In this document: positions 40,801 through 53,600 of the stretch, one piece after another
Numbering within the stretch: position 1 is the first letter of the stretch
Layout of the letters: each line of letters opens with the position of its first letter
Assembly (NCBI GenBank): GCA_030522415.1
Contig: CM060125.1
Location: forward strand, 2,040,901 to 2,104,900
Direction of reading: 5' to 3'
DNA length: 64,000 nt
From: Channallabes apus
Taxonomy: Eukaryota; Chordata; Actinopteri; Siluriformes; Clariidae
Program-made: the position numbers and the translations under genes
Notes under the pieces: model-generated
The model's input: the letters and a program-made list of their open reading frames with translations, nothing else
Databases searched by the model: none
What the model was told of the DNA's origin: nothing

Positions 40801-43800
40801 ACTGCTTGAATCTGATGCGATTTTTGTGTCGCTATGAATTTCATCATTTCATTTTCAGCATTAAGAATTCAAGGACCTTGAAAATGTTTTGCTTCTGCTT
40901 CAAAAACAATGATGTTTGACTACAAATCTACTTGAATGTTCTCAGAAGGTTAAAGCAAACAGGAGCTCACCGGCTTCCCATTTTGCAGTCCATAATACAC
41001 GGCGAGTCAAAGGACGAGAGCAAGTTTTCCATTTGGTTGTACTTCTGGTCGTCTTGCTGGGTCACCCCATAGTACGCTGGCACAAAGGGATGGAGCACAT
41101 CATGCATTAACTGCTTCAGACACTCCTCCTCGCTTTTACAGTACTTCTTCAGCAGCTTCCCATCACTGCCTGTCTGAAAATTACCTGGGGAACCAGACAA
41201 AAGCTCTTGAACCAACAATCCATTGGGAGAATAATAACGTCATGCTAAGCAATGGCCCAAAAAAAAAAAAAAAAACCCAGTAAACCTTAAGAGGAAACTG
41301 AACACATACCTTCATGGCCAACCACTTGGACCCAGGAAGAGCACTTCTTTAAGGTCACCACATTAGGTGACCAGTTGACCATGTTTTTACTCTCCTCCTA
41401 TAAAAACAGTTTCCAAAATATCATTAGGCCAAATTGCCAGATATAATAGCAAGCTGCATCTTAACCAGTCCAGCAACAGATTATGAAATGGAAAATGCAT
41501 TCAGTGGGAGACTGTTCATATAATCCAACATGAGAATACTATTGTTATACACTATAGAGCAGTAATTGCCTTCTAAACTGATCTGACTGGAAAACCTACT
41601 ATACCCATTATTCTCAAAGCACTGTGGTTAATAGGAGAACTGTATAAATAGCTAATACAGAAACATTAAAAAATAAAAATCATACCTACAGCTTATATGA
41701 ACATCAAATGACCCAATAACTTTGTACTCAAGCTTGCGGTAAGGTTTTTCCTGAAACTGAGATTATAGTTCATAAGCATTTATTTGCATGCTCTTGAGCT
41801 GCAAGAGAGACCGAGCAAGTGGACCGTTTATATCGAACACCGTGGATAAGATTGGTTCCTCAACTGATTTTTGTGGGGAGGTTAATTCAAAGCAGTAAAC
41901 TTCTCAGGAGGTTTTTCCCTTGCCACCAGCCGGCTCATCAGGGACAATCTGATCATTTTGATTCATACACATTTCCATAAGCAAGAGAGCTATACAAATT
42001 GCATTTATAGACTACATTGTGACTTCGGGCAGTGCTTCACATTAAATGCTTCAGACTAACGTGTTAAGACTAACGATTGAATCTGAATTTAAAGCAGGGA
42101 GAATAAAAGCTGTACTCTATTTAAAATGATTTCCAACAGGACAGAGGCTATAGAAAAGGTTAATCACCTCGAGCAAACCTGTTTATTCCCTTTTGGTTTA
42201 TTCAATTAAATGTTTAGTCACTGAACTAGCACCAGCTTTTCCCCCCCTCCCCATTTTTTTTTATCAATTGTTACAGCATTTACTGTACGTGTTCACTCCA
42301 ATGAAATTCTTCAGAGTTGACATTCAGACCAAAGTCCACCAACCAATGATTTCTTCAAATTATGACCAATCATTGAAATAAAACATTGCTGGGAATGTAA
42401 CCTTGCCTTGGCTCCTGTATGTAAAAGCCAGACCTTTTACAATCTGGCGGGGCAGAGTGGAGCCAGGGATTTTACTGCCATGCCAGCCTCGGGTGGGGCA
42501 AAATATCAACACGCCCACAGAAAGTTACAGCACTATGGCACCCCTTTCTGTTGATGGTGTGTAGTTTCCCCAAACATACATGTATCCAACAACCTTGGGC
42601 CATGTTGTACAAGGTATACTAGGCCTACCAATTTAATATCAACTAATAATGAACAGAAGAAAACTATCTAAATGCACTTGTTACTCACTGTTGGACAATG
42701 ATGGAGGGGATTGTGGATGCCTTCACAAAAGCATCCACAAAAATCACAGCTCTAATCCTTACCTTTGCCTTTAACCCAAGCAGTGAGCTCCTTCTGCACT
42801 TGGCACCATCAAGCCAATCATTGACGATGCTGAACTTGGTGGTAACTTGCTAGACTTATCAAGTGATGCCTCCCTCATCTTACACAATAACTCATAAAAC
42901 ATTTACAGAAAGGACATGTTTGACTACAACAAACCAGAAAACACACTAATAAGCAGTAAAGGTGCCCTCCTTCTCGAATTAATAAAATTAAGATTTTGAC
43001 CAACGATTGTTCCCAAAACAGTCAGTCAGTCAAAACAAATGGTGCATATAAACCAACAATTTAGCGTCTGAACATCTTAGTGGTTTAAATTATTACACTG
43101 GTCAGCATTTTTCCCCCACAGGTATGAAATGAATATCCCCACCATCTAACCATATGCGAAGAGAAAGACGAAGAAATTAGGAACTAAACACTCTTTGATG
43201 TACAAACATTGCACTGTGTGCAAGAACATATCCATTAATTATTTTTTTGCCACTCTTTACATCACTATGTTTTAATAAATACATATGGGTTCAGGATTGT
43301 GCAGTATACAGCGACATTCTTTTTTTCAGCACAACCTACGCAATATGAAAATCTGAATTCTATTTAATTCTAACCAACTACACAAGTATGACTGAGCATA
43401 AAAAATAAAAAATAAAAATCACGTTCGTTTTCAGTTGTTTCGATGACCAAAATATGTTGCAAAAAATTAACTTGCAGAATGTACATCACTGCTTTTAAAA
43501 CATGTAAATTATAGTACTGGGAGTTAAGCTTTAGTTCTATAGGACATAGAATATCCAAACACCGATTGATCTGCGATTGTGGGTTTTGTTTTTAAGAACC
43601 TGTTCAACGTGCCAAATTTTTTATTTTTTTTTTAACCTCAGCCATCATCCCAATACACTGCTCAGGTGAAAATTGAATTTTCACCTGCACAACACACAAG
43701 ATGTTATATCATTTCTATCTGTTATCACCCAGATGAGGATGGGTTCCCTGTTGAGTCTGGTTCCTCTCAAGGTTTCTTCCTAATGCCATCTCAGGGAGTT

Positions 43801-45404
43801 TTTCCTTGCCACCGTCACCCTTGGAATACACACTTCCAATTATTTTCTTTTCTATAATTTTTTTTATTTATTTTTTTTTATTTATTTTTTTGCTACATTT
43901 CTTTCATTTTTGTGAAGCTGCTTTGAGACAATGACCATTGTTAAAAGCAATATATAAAATTGAATTGCTCTGACGAATAAACAGGTACTGGAGCGCCAGC
44001 ATGAGAGGGAACCCTCTGCTACTAGTTACATCACCAAGGACATTATTCCCCAGACAGATTTTTAAAGTGGTGGACCAATATATGGGTGGCTGTCTATATA
44101 CGTTTGAACTTGTGATAAACACTGCTGCCTAGATTTTGAGTCATAGAACTCACTATACATTTTCTGGACAGGTTATTAAACAGTCCTGTGCACTTCTTAT
44201 AAATTACAGAGTCCCTTTCCCACATCACTTCCAGTTCTAATAGCATTATGTTCTCCAGAACACAAAAAGATTGCAGAAGCAGACCATCATCTTGAGTGAG
44301 CATGACATCCAACTGATGACCTTGTACATTTACCTGCAAAACAAGCGGCTACAGGTGAGAGACAGGATGCACGTCTTCACCTGATAGCAAAAACAACTTA
44401 AACACCATTGTTTACTGCGGGGATGGCGGTGATCACATCAGGGTGAAATTATCGAAATCCTTTTACCTCAAACTCCACCAGGGGCCAATATGGCACATCG
44501 CTTTTATTATTTAATAATCTATGGTACTATGAAAAAAACTTCTCAGAAGAGAACTTCTAAGTCTTAAGCCCACCATTTCATATTAAAAAATTAAAAATGA
44601 TTTACCCTGACAGGTAACATACCCAATTAAAAAATAAATGAATAAGTTGTTTATGCAACACCTTCTCGTACGTTTTCCAACCACTATTGATAATCTAGTA
44701 ATCACTGGCCTGCTCAACTTTCACCATCTTCACGCCTTTCTCACTGGATCATGCCTCAAGTTGGACGTTTTATGCTTGAATGTTTCATACGTCAATACAC
44801 AACTAAACAAAAACATTCCTCTATAACTGGTCAGGTAGAGGGACTGGAATGAAAAGGAAAGTCAGTTTTAAAGCACCAGTATTTAACAAATCAAAACAGT
44901 CAACGTCATGTGCGAGGTCACTTCCCCACCCACAAGTCTAACCCTCCTCACTAGTGTATTCCATACATACCGCCAATATCTTCCTCCAACAAGAATAAAA
45001 ACTCACATTTGGTCTTATTTGGATTAAAATGTAAGGGGATCTGCTGATTACAATGATTATAAATTAAGTGCATAACTTGTTTGAATGCAATTATGCGAAC
45101 AAGAATCTCACTGTTTACACACCGAATTCCTGCTTAAAATGCTGACTGATGAAATGTGATTCGGGGGGGGAAATGGGTCAGGCAGACATACAATTGCATA
45201 AAATGAGCAATTTGGAAAGGACAATTAAATATAGCTGTAAGCAATGATGAGCAGGCCCAAGCATGTTGTAAAACCTGTATGTCATTTGTGTGATAAGACC
45301 TACAAAAAGCCATCGCCACTCAGGTTCATCGTACAACTTGCACACATCACCTGATATGATGTAATAGGGCTGATGTCAGCTCGGGTCCGAAATATTTGTC
45401 ACGT

Positions 45405-45454
<50 letters not shown>

Positions 45455-46571
45455 GGGGGGGTGTTAACATTTGTGACGCGTGTCGAATAGGAGGAATTTT
45501 ATGTCAAGACCTTCAAAAATTGTACATGTGAGCGTGTAATGTACGAGTGTGTTTGTGTGCATGACAGAGAGATGCACGTGTGTATGTTCTATTCCAGATT
45601 ACAACTGGACTGAAATGTTCAGGAGTATGAGCATGTTAAGACCCAAAAATATGTGGGGAAAAAAATCATTAGGGAAAACAAGAGGTTCCTGCACAACCTA
45701 TAGTCCATGAGCCACAATTACTGTATAAACCCAACCGAGCAGCACATAAGCTGAGCACAGACTGGAGGTGGGAATCACCACCAAGCCCATGTGCAACCTA
45801 CCTGCCATCACCCCATCAGAGTCTCACCTTGTTTTGTTTTTGTTGCCAAAATCAAGAGCAGAATTGCACAAAGAAAAATAACTGATTATATATAAATGCA
45901 ACACTTATTTATTCACTCTAGTAGCCACAAAAACATACAATTTGCACATCAACAAAATACAAACTGTTTGAAAAGCCGACCATTAAGTTTTCAAACTGTA
46001 ACTGTAATAAACCAAGAAAAAGCTGCACTGTGGACTTTGGCTCACCTTTTTGTACAACATTACAGATAAGCTAGAACGGGGATATAAGTCGTTAAACATG
46101 ATAAGAACCACAAACATTAGCAAGAGGAAAGCAGTAAGAGAAAAAGCCTCAATGAGAGAAATCAGTGCAGGTGAACAAACTGACCGTTTCGCTCCGAGTC
46201 GCCGCGTCCTCGCCCTCGTTACCGCCACTGAAGCGCTCGCACGCGCCAGAAACCGCGGTGGGAGAGAAGCCCAGTGAAGAGCAGTCGGAGAGCTTCCTCT
46301 GGCCGGGAGAAGAGGCGACAGAACCGCCACAGCCGCTGTCCGAGCACAGAGACTCCTCATCGGGCTGAGAACCGCAGGAAAGTCCCCTAGTGCTCACGTG
46401 CTTGAGGGTTTGGGCCACGCGCGGTTGTCCGGTCACAGGCAGCTCAGGCGGAGCGACACACAGGCCGACAACACGGCCATGCTGCTCGGCTTGGGTCGGC
46501 CAGTGGAGGCTGTGGATCATATCGCCGACACATGGAGCACCGCTACCGGGGGTTTTAGTCATCCCGATCAC
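34822..46571 (-). CDS. itpkc: Inositol-trisphosphate 3-kinase, ITPKC-like
   Basis: Seven minus-strand coding exons join in phase: 46571-46185, 41397-41310, 41184-40971, 38371-38170, 38085-37984, 37880-37809 and 35028-34822, for 423 codons plus stop. The enzyme phosphorylates Ins(1,4,5)P3 to Ins(1,3,4,5)P4, linking IP3/Ca2+ signalling to higher inositol phosphates. The catalytic domain spans about 135-423. It shows [20 protein letters not shown], the IMDCKMG motif (about 223-229), RPDLYEK-like and [10 protein letters not shown] blocks, [17 protein letters not shown] (about 358-365) and WMIDFGK (about 374-380), and it ends [17 protein letters not shown]. The 129-residue N terminus is Ser/Gly-rich ([14 protein letters not shown]) and much shorter than in human [13 protein letters not shown] and chromosome-19 synteny favour ITPKC over ITPKA or ITPKB. 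Intron 1 is about 4.8 kb. Kinase identity is firm; the paralogue call is moderate. Confidence 0.9.
35296..36500. mobile_element. Palindromic DNA element with ~200-bp inverted ends
   Basis: The left arm (about 35296-35500) and right arm (about 36300-36490) are inverted copies; both contain the stretch ataccctggaaaattgct and the ttctgaatttccacattt block. Inside are a tRNA-type SINE (35508-35735) and a core with a 103-codon plus-strand frame (35881-36192). The core folds back on itself: an arm near 35966-36005 pairs with 36065-36110. I do not recognise the frame or the superfamily. It lies in the last itpkc intron. Confidence 0.7.
35508..35735 (+). repeat. Second tRNA-type SINE family
   Basis: It starts ggcggccaaagggttaaggc (A-box-like) with a B box ggttcgatccccagc, then ttgggcccttgagcgaggcc, and ends in a ctgtaatgtatgcaacaaat run. 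It differs from the family at 9627. It is nested inside the palindromic element at 35296-36500. Confidence 0.75.
39167..40539 (-). mobile_element. Tc1-like transposon with internal deletion in itpkc intron
   Basis: Terminal inverted repeats of more than 100 bp are obvious: the left end starts caggtccttctcaaaaaatt and the right end closes agaaggacctg before a TA. Minus-strand transposase parts are an N-terminal helix-turn-helix (40214 downward, [19 protein letters not shown]) and a catalytic part (39913-39440, with [10 protein letters not shown] and [13 protein letters not shown]). Between MGYR and [11 protein letters not shown] the part that should carry the first catalytic Asp (a DES motif) is missing and the frame shifts. 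It is therefore a non-autonomous copy. The left TA is mutated to TC. Confidence 0.9.
41815..42010 (+). mobile_element. LINE 3' tail fragment
   Basis: tttttcccttgccaccagcc, gggacaatctgatcatttt and gagctatacaaatt match the end of the LINE at 27953-30590. Located in itpkc intron 1. Confidence 0.6.
43735..43970 (+). mobile_element. LINE 3' tail fragment
   Basis: gatgggttccctgttgagtc through gagtttttccttgccacc, then gaagctgctttgagacaatg and a ttaaaagcaatatataaa end, matching the 3' UTR of the LINE at 27953-30590. Located in itpkc intron 1. Confidence 0.7.
45408..45462. repeat. (TG)n followed by a G run
   Basis: About 20 TG units ending in nine or ten G, in itpkc intron 1. Confidence 0.95.
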
Positions 46572-46870
46572 TCACACACCATCCGAGCGCCCTGACTGCA
46601 CAGACCGACAGTGTGGCTCTTCTGGGGCACTCGGCTAATCTTCTTCCCCGGAACTTTACTCGGGCATTAATGTACTAACCTGTGCACGAGCCCGTCAGTA
46701 TTTCCCCTTCATCTCTGTCGGGACATGCACGCGCAGACTAAACAGGGGGGCGGACAACAAACACGTCCGGCGCGTGCTCCTCCTCAGCACTGATTGCGCG
46801 TGAGTAGCAGATTCCGCTTCCCCGCCTGCTTTTATTGGCTGGTTGTGCTGGCCCCGCCCTCTTAACTCTC
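46572..46870 (-). promoter_or_regulatory. CpG-rich itpkc promoter region
   Basis: GC-rich DNA surrounds the first itpkc exon and continues upstream on the minus strand. At about 46834-46860 there is an ATTGG (inverted CCAAT on the plus strand) followed by a ccccgccc GC box. This is consistent with a TATA-less CpG promoter reading toward lower coordinates. Confidence 0.5.
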
Positions 46871-47307
46871 TCCTTAAAGTGACATCGCTGCTTAATTGTG
46901 TTGAATCATCCATTCATTCATCCATCCATTTATCCACCCAGCGGCCTCGGAGCATGAGGCGGGGTAAATCCCGAACATAGTGCCAGTCCATAGCAGGGCA
47001 CATGTGCAATAATAATCTAAAACATTAATTGCACTCTTTTAATCTTCAAATAGCGTTATTAGTTATTTAGTCTTCATTAGGCCTGGGTCTGAACTGGTGA
47101 AGGTGGTAAGCCTAGGCCGAGATTGCGGACTATGGGGTGCGCCCCCTAGCGATCGAAATGTCACTACATTGACGCTAAAAGACAGTAGGTACAATTAATT
47201 ATTAAACATTTGTTGTACACATATTTCGTCTGGGGAGATTAAGCATAGGTTAGACATGAGTGACTAGGGATTTTCCATAGATTTATACTTTAAAGCAAAA
47301 TTAATTA

Positions 47308-48879
47308 CAAACCGGATTCCAAAAAAGTTGGGACACTAAACAAATTGTGAATAAAAACTGAATGCAATGATGTGGATGTCAATATTTTATTCAGAATAGA
47401 ACATAGATGACAGGTCAAAAGTTTAATCCGAGAAAATTTATCATTTTAAAGGAAAAATATGTTGATTCCAAATTTCACGGTGTCAACAAATCCCAAAAAA
47501 GTTGGGACAAGTAGCAATAAGAGGCTGGAAAAAGTAAATTTGAGCATAACGAAGAGCTGGAAGACCAATTAACAGTAATTAGGTTAATTGGCAACATGAT
47601 TGGGTATAAAAAGAGCTTCTCAGAATGGCAGTGTCTCTCAGAAGCCAAGATGGGTAGAGGATCACCAATTCCCACAATGTTGCACAGAAAGATAGTGGAG
47701 CAATATCAGAAAGGTGTCACCCAGCGAAAAATTGCAAAGACTTTGCAGTTATCATCATCAACTGTGCATAATATCATCCGAAGATTCAGAGAATCTGGAA
47801 CAATCTCTGTGCGTAAGGGTCAAGGGCGTAAAACCATACTGGATGCCCGTGATCTCCGGGCCCTTAAACGACACTGCACCACAAACAGGAATGCTACTGT
47901 AAAGGAAATCACAGAATGGGCTCAGGAATACTTCCAGAAACCATCGTCAGTGAACACAATCCACCGTGCCATCCGCCGTCGCCAGCTGAAACTCTACAGT
48001 GCAAAGAAGAAGCCATTTCTAAGCAAGATCCACAAGCACAGGCGTTTTCATTGGGCCAGGGATCATTTAAAATGGAGTGTGGCAAAATGGAAGACTGTTC
48101 TGTGGTCAGACGAGTCACGATTCGAAGTTCTTGTTGGAAATGTGGGACGCCATGTCATCCGGACCAAAGAGGACAAGGACAACCCAAGTTGTTATCAACG
48201 CTCAGTTCAGAAGCCTGCATCTCTGATGGTATGGGGTTGCATGAGTGCGTGTGGCATGGGCAGCTTGCATGTCTGGAAAGGCACCATCAATGCAGAAAAA
48301 TATATTCAGCTTCTAGAACAACATCTAGTCATCTCTTTCAGGGAAGACCCTGCATTTTTCAACAAGATAATGCCAGACCACATTCTGCATCAATCACAAC
48401 ATCATGGCTGCGTAGGAGAAGGATCCGGGTACTGAAATGGCCAGTCTGCAGTCCAGATCTTTCCCCTATAGAGAACATTTGGCGCATCATAAAGAGGAAG
48501 GTGCGACAAAGAAGGCCCAAGACGATTGAACAGTTAGAGGCCTGTATTAGACAAGAATGGGAGAGCATTCCTATTTCTAAACTTGAGAAACTGGTCTCCT
48601 CGGTCCCCAGACGTCTGTTGAGTGTTGTAAGAAGAAGGGGAGATGCCACACAGTGGGGAAAATGGCCTTGTCCCAACTTTTTTGGGATTTGTTGACACCA
48701 TGACATTTTGATTCACCATATTTTTCCCTTAAAATGATACATTTTCTCAGTTTAAACTTTTGTTCCGTGATTTATGTTCTATTCTGAATAAAATATTGAC
48801 ATTTGCCATCTCCACATCATTGCATTCAGTTTTTATTCACAATTTGTTTAGTGTCCCAACTTTTTTGGAAACTGGTTTG
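47308..48879 (+). mobile_element. Tc1-like DNA transposon, copy B, transposase on plus strand
   Basis: This is the same family as the copy at 266-1855, in reverse orientation, with TA at both borders (47306-47307 and 48880-48881). Transposase begins near MGRGSPIPTM and stays open from 47596 to 48435, covering the paired helix-turn-helix domain (RKIAKTLQLSSSTVHNIIRR), WSDESRFEV and MVWGCMS. A frameshift near 48330 moves DNARPHSA and SPDLSPIENIW into another frame (reading to about 48690). The left inverted repeat is about 12 bases shorter than in copy A. It lies in the gap between itpkc and ccdc61. Confidence 0.93.
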
Positions 48880-50670
48880 TACATATAATTATATTACCAA
48901 ATATAAATACTATATATGTACTTATTGTTGAGGTCAAGATCACAACCTTCGTCAGATTCGTCAAAGTGAGTCTTATACACACACCTTTCACACAAATATA
49001 CAATTTAAAATATAAAGAAAAAAAACAAACAGGTTTAAAGGGAACCTGGGAAGATATCCAATACAGAGCTATATTGGACTGTAAACTCTGTCTTGTTGAG
49101 GATTATTCACCATCGGGACAGCTTTACAGGACAGCCATTTTTTTTTATCATTGTGCCCCAGTACTGATTCATTGAAACCGTTGAGGGCGACTAATTTCTC
49201 CCGCACCCCCACACCATATACCAGACTTTGGATACTGTATACATTCCCTTACACACTGAAAATATTGTATATAATTGTAAATATTGGTATCTGGTGCACT
49301 GGTACGTCAAAAGGGGACACCAGCTGTTGTGCAAGATGGATGAGCTGCAGACATACAGTGTGGTTTATTTAGTGATGTGGGCCAGCTGTGACAGGCTACA
49401 ACAAGCGACAATCCTTCAACATATTTCAAATCTAGTTGCAGCACACTGAATGTCTAGTTAAGACCATATCATGATAAACTCTCACTGCATTATCATAATC
49501 GACACAGTGCTGTTTTGGTCAGGAAATGTTGATACATTTCCTATAAGAGTAGTAGTGACGGCAGTAGTGCTCATTCTAACCATTTTATTCATTACTCCTG
49601 AGAGTCTCTAAATAACCGATTTATGAAAAATGAAATTCAAAACATTTTGGTGGAATAAATTAATTATGTCATATTATATGAAGTGGCCAAGATTTCATAC
49701 AGATCATCTCATAGAGTTTCATTCATTATGGCTAATTCAGTCATTTCAAGGTTACTTTTGTAGAGGTTTTGCTTATAGCAGTTAAGCTTCAAGGTTTTGT
49801 ATTGTCAATAAATATTGGAAGTACATGGCTACTTATTTAGCATTCTGTGTTTAAAATGTGTTAATCCTCAGACTCTTTAAACATTGTTCAGTTTAGTTTA
49901 GTGCTTTTTGACACTAGAGGATAAATTCACATTTATAAACACATAAAACAATGCAAAAAGATGAAAATATACATCAGTCATAATTCAATCTACATGAGTG
50001 TGTCAGACTCATGCAGGAGGTGTGGCCTACTCAAACTTAAACTGTATGTGCTTAAAGTCACAACATATCTTAAGTTGGATTTGTAGATTAACCCAACATG
50101 ATCTGTGTGATTTTATGTAATCTTATGTGCAAATGCTGAAAATAATCCAAACTATGTATTCTGAAGAGACAATAACTGAAATGTTTTAAGCCTCATTTAC
50201 TTGCTTCTAATATCTGCCTTGTGGTTACAACACTAAAGTAAATGCTGACAACTTTGCTCACCTGTGCTAATGACTGACACCTAACATGGGATTTTATCTC
50301 CATCATAAGATGACCTTATTAAAAAAAATGTGTTAACGACATAGGCAAACAAAACACAAATTTCAATTCTTGTATAAAAAGGTTATAAAATATGTATCAA
50401 TTGGTTAAAAGAGGTACACTACATACAAAATACAAATTATAATATCCTAATATACACACAGCATGTAGGGTCACATGGACCCTATGGGGGGGGAGGAGAA
50501 AAAAAAAAAAAACAAGTTTGCAGAGATTATTTATCCATAATTACATATCATCTTGCAGGACTGGTAAAGTTTAGCATTACTAGTTTAATAGTGAGTTAAA
50601 AGAAATGATTGTCCATGAAAGTAACCATCAGATTGTTCAATAAAACCCTAATGCATAAAATCCACCATCA
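48880..50670. other. Gap downstream of ccdc61
   Basis: No coding exon was recognised. It should contain the ccdc61 3' UTR. A short perfect palindrome (gggtcacatggaccc-like) is at about 50469-50485. Confidence 0.45.
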
Positions 50671-53600
50671 CTAGCGTCCTGTGTCCAGGTCTCTCATGTA
50701 CTCCTGCAGGGCCTGGAGCCGAGCGTCGATCTCAGATAGGTCTGCTCCTGTATCCACAGAGCTCTCTAATATGATGAAAAGAGACAATATATTAGTTTTG
50801 ATTGCTGCCCACTACCAGGAATACACAATCTGATACATCATATTTAGTTACTGACTAAATAGCTCTATGTGATAATGGGACTAATTAGGGGAGGGTTAGC
50901 TTTTCACTTCAATGCTGTTTTTGACGGTTGCTACGTCATGCATCAGCAGCACACTGGGTCATATTAATACACTGGGTCATATTATAAAATTACAGTGATG
51001 GGACCAGAAACATGAATTTGTGATGTTAAATGATCAGGGGTACTATGGTAATCCATTTCTCATTTATTTCTATTTTATTCTATCCTGCTTATATGCTCAG
51101 CTTCTGCAAAAGGGATGTCAATGATTAACCATTAATCATTAATCACTGTTAAGAATTTAAATAATTAAAAATTACCAGATGTTATTTAAGATGTAAAATA
51201 AATATTTTGCATCATATTTCTCTGTGGCTCATGTGTACACTGCCTGGCCAAAAAAAGTGTCACCACTTCAGAAGGCTCAATTATTGGGCAGTATTAAGCA
51301 AAGAAAACAACTAGGGTGAGTTGAATTTACTGGATCTGGGTTGAGAACACTTCAAAACATTATCAAAACCTGCACGGATAGTGCTGAAACTCTGTGGAAG
51401 AAATGTGGCTGGTAAGTCTAGGTTAAAATCTCATACCTTATTCACACAAGAAATTCATAACAATTAAATTTTGTATTTAGATTCACATTTCCATATCCCT
51501 TTGCAAAACAGATACAATCATTGCTCATACCTCTCACTCTTTGTGTTGGAGTGCTACACAAGGGCTTTTTGTTTAAGTGTCTTCCCCTTATCTATGAACA
51601 AGATCAAGTCACATTTGTAAAACATAAGTACTCTATCATTTTAATCTTTTCACAAAAATTTAAATACAAACTCACCATGGCAGGACCATTAGACGCTAGT
51701 TTTCTTCCTCTGTTTAAAGGAAAGATGATTCAAAAACACCTCAAACACTAAATTTATTCATCAGTGAATGCTGCATGTGTCATTTTTTTCTGACCTGCCA
51801 TTCAAAGGCTTAGCAAGATCCTCAAACTCAACCAGTGAGCTTTCAGAAGAGTGACGACTCCTCCTGCTTTCTACAGATGTGCTCCTGCCCCGCCCAGCAC
51901 TCCCCCGTCTGAAGTGAGGAACATGCTCTCTGGAACGTGAACGACCCCGTTCATTCAGAGTCGGTGATGCCATCATGTCCCTTCTGACCTTCCTTTGGCT
52001 AATGAAGACAAAAGTCAATTAGAAAACATTTGAAGACCCCCCCCCCACAACACACACACAAAAAAAAAACCCTCATGATCTCGATTTATGGATACATGTG
52101 ATGTGTAACAAGGAGGGGAATACATTCTGATGACCTGTTTCTGATTGTCTCCTGATTAGCATAAGGTAAATGCCACATATAACAATAAAAAAAAAGAACA
52201 CACAATACTGTCTGAACATGCACTAAGGCAGTCATGCACAATTCTACTTCAAATATAATTTACGGTTTCAGGTAATTAAACCGGACACATTGATTCTAGC
52301 TGTTACATAGAGACTATGAGAACAGATTAAATGTTACATGGGACTATACTACAAGCATGTTACGATTGAGCAAAAACTTATACATTCTATACTATAAGCT
52401 GCATATTTCATTTCAAACTACCTAACAAACTCAATGACATTTACCTTATGCTGATCTATTGTGTGGTATGTAACTGGTCCATTAATGAACATTTTGCATG
52501 CTGTCTCCACAGGTGACGGATACTGTACATTTTTTTAGTAACAGCGAAGAAGCAGCTTTGAAACAGTGACACAGCAGGCAGTATAGGAAAGAGAACTTTG
52601 CTCTTAAAACACCGCAGATCATGCATTTCTCACCTTGCAGCAGCAAATCAGAGAAAAACAAGCTGTATTCATAGAGTCAGGCATCATTCATGGTGCACTA
52701 GGGCTGGACGATATGGCTGATCACGATATCAGTGTTTCATATCGGTCGATATCGATAATTATTGATATTTTTTATGACCCATTTAAAATAAGGACCAGGA
52801 GAAGAATATATTATATTTAAACATTTTTATTTTAAACTTAACCTTACTATGATCATAGTCCCATCAGTTATTAAGACAGAAATGTCAACAACCACGGAAA
52901 AATCTAATAATTAAAATGTAAACATAAGTCTAAAGTCACAATGAACACTTAACATTTAAGGTGCAAAATTAAAAGAAAATGTAAGAAATGCTTAATAAAG
53001 TGTAATAAAATAGTGCAATGCGTTTATTATATCAGATGCCTTTAGAGAAAACTACAACAAAAATATATTGTTGTAATATATTTGAGTTTGATGTCAATTC
53101 ACTGGCGGGCCACCAGGGGGCAATACCGCGCTGTATACTATATGTGTCGTGTGCACTGAATGCAGTAAAAGAAGAATACTGTTTTTCTCCTGCCTCCGTT
53201 TCTCACACAAAAAGCAAGTAATATTATAGATGTTAGTTGTGCATATTGATGCAAACATAATTGTCATACCAAAGAATAAACTACCCGCCAATGTGGCTAG
53301 TGAGACTAAAGTTATTACCCGCCACAGCCGAATTTTACCCGCATTTGGCGGGTGGGCGGGTGCAAATGTCAACGCCATCTTGTCTCCGTTTATGCTTCCT
53401 GAATCGCGACCGTACTACTTCCGGGTCCTAGAGCCGGTCGCGGAGCGAGTGCGCATGACGGCAACCAAACTAGCTTCGCGACCTCTGTTTTCTTCCGACA
53501 GAGAATAAAAAATATCGAACACATTTTTTTAATTGATATCGATCACGTGTCTATCGCGAAACATATCGTTATCGTTTTATCGCCCAGGCCTATGGTGCAC

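Larger units (their letters stand above)
41398..46184 (-). other. itpkc intron 1
   Basis: No exons were recognised. It holds two LINE tail fragments and a (TG)n repeat; the rest is AT-rich DNA without visible structure. Confidence 0.6.

Noticed and set aside
46050..46640. Plus-strand frames opposite the first itpkc exon
   Set aside because: They mirror the GC-rich minus-strand exon and show no domain or splice context.
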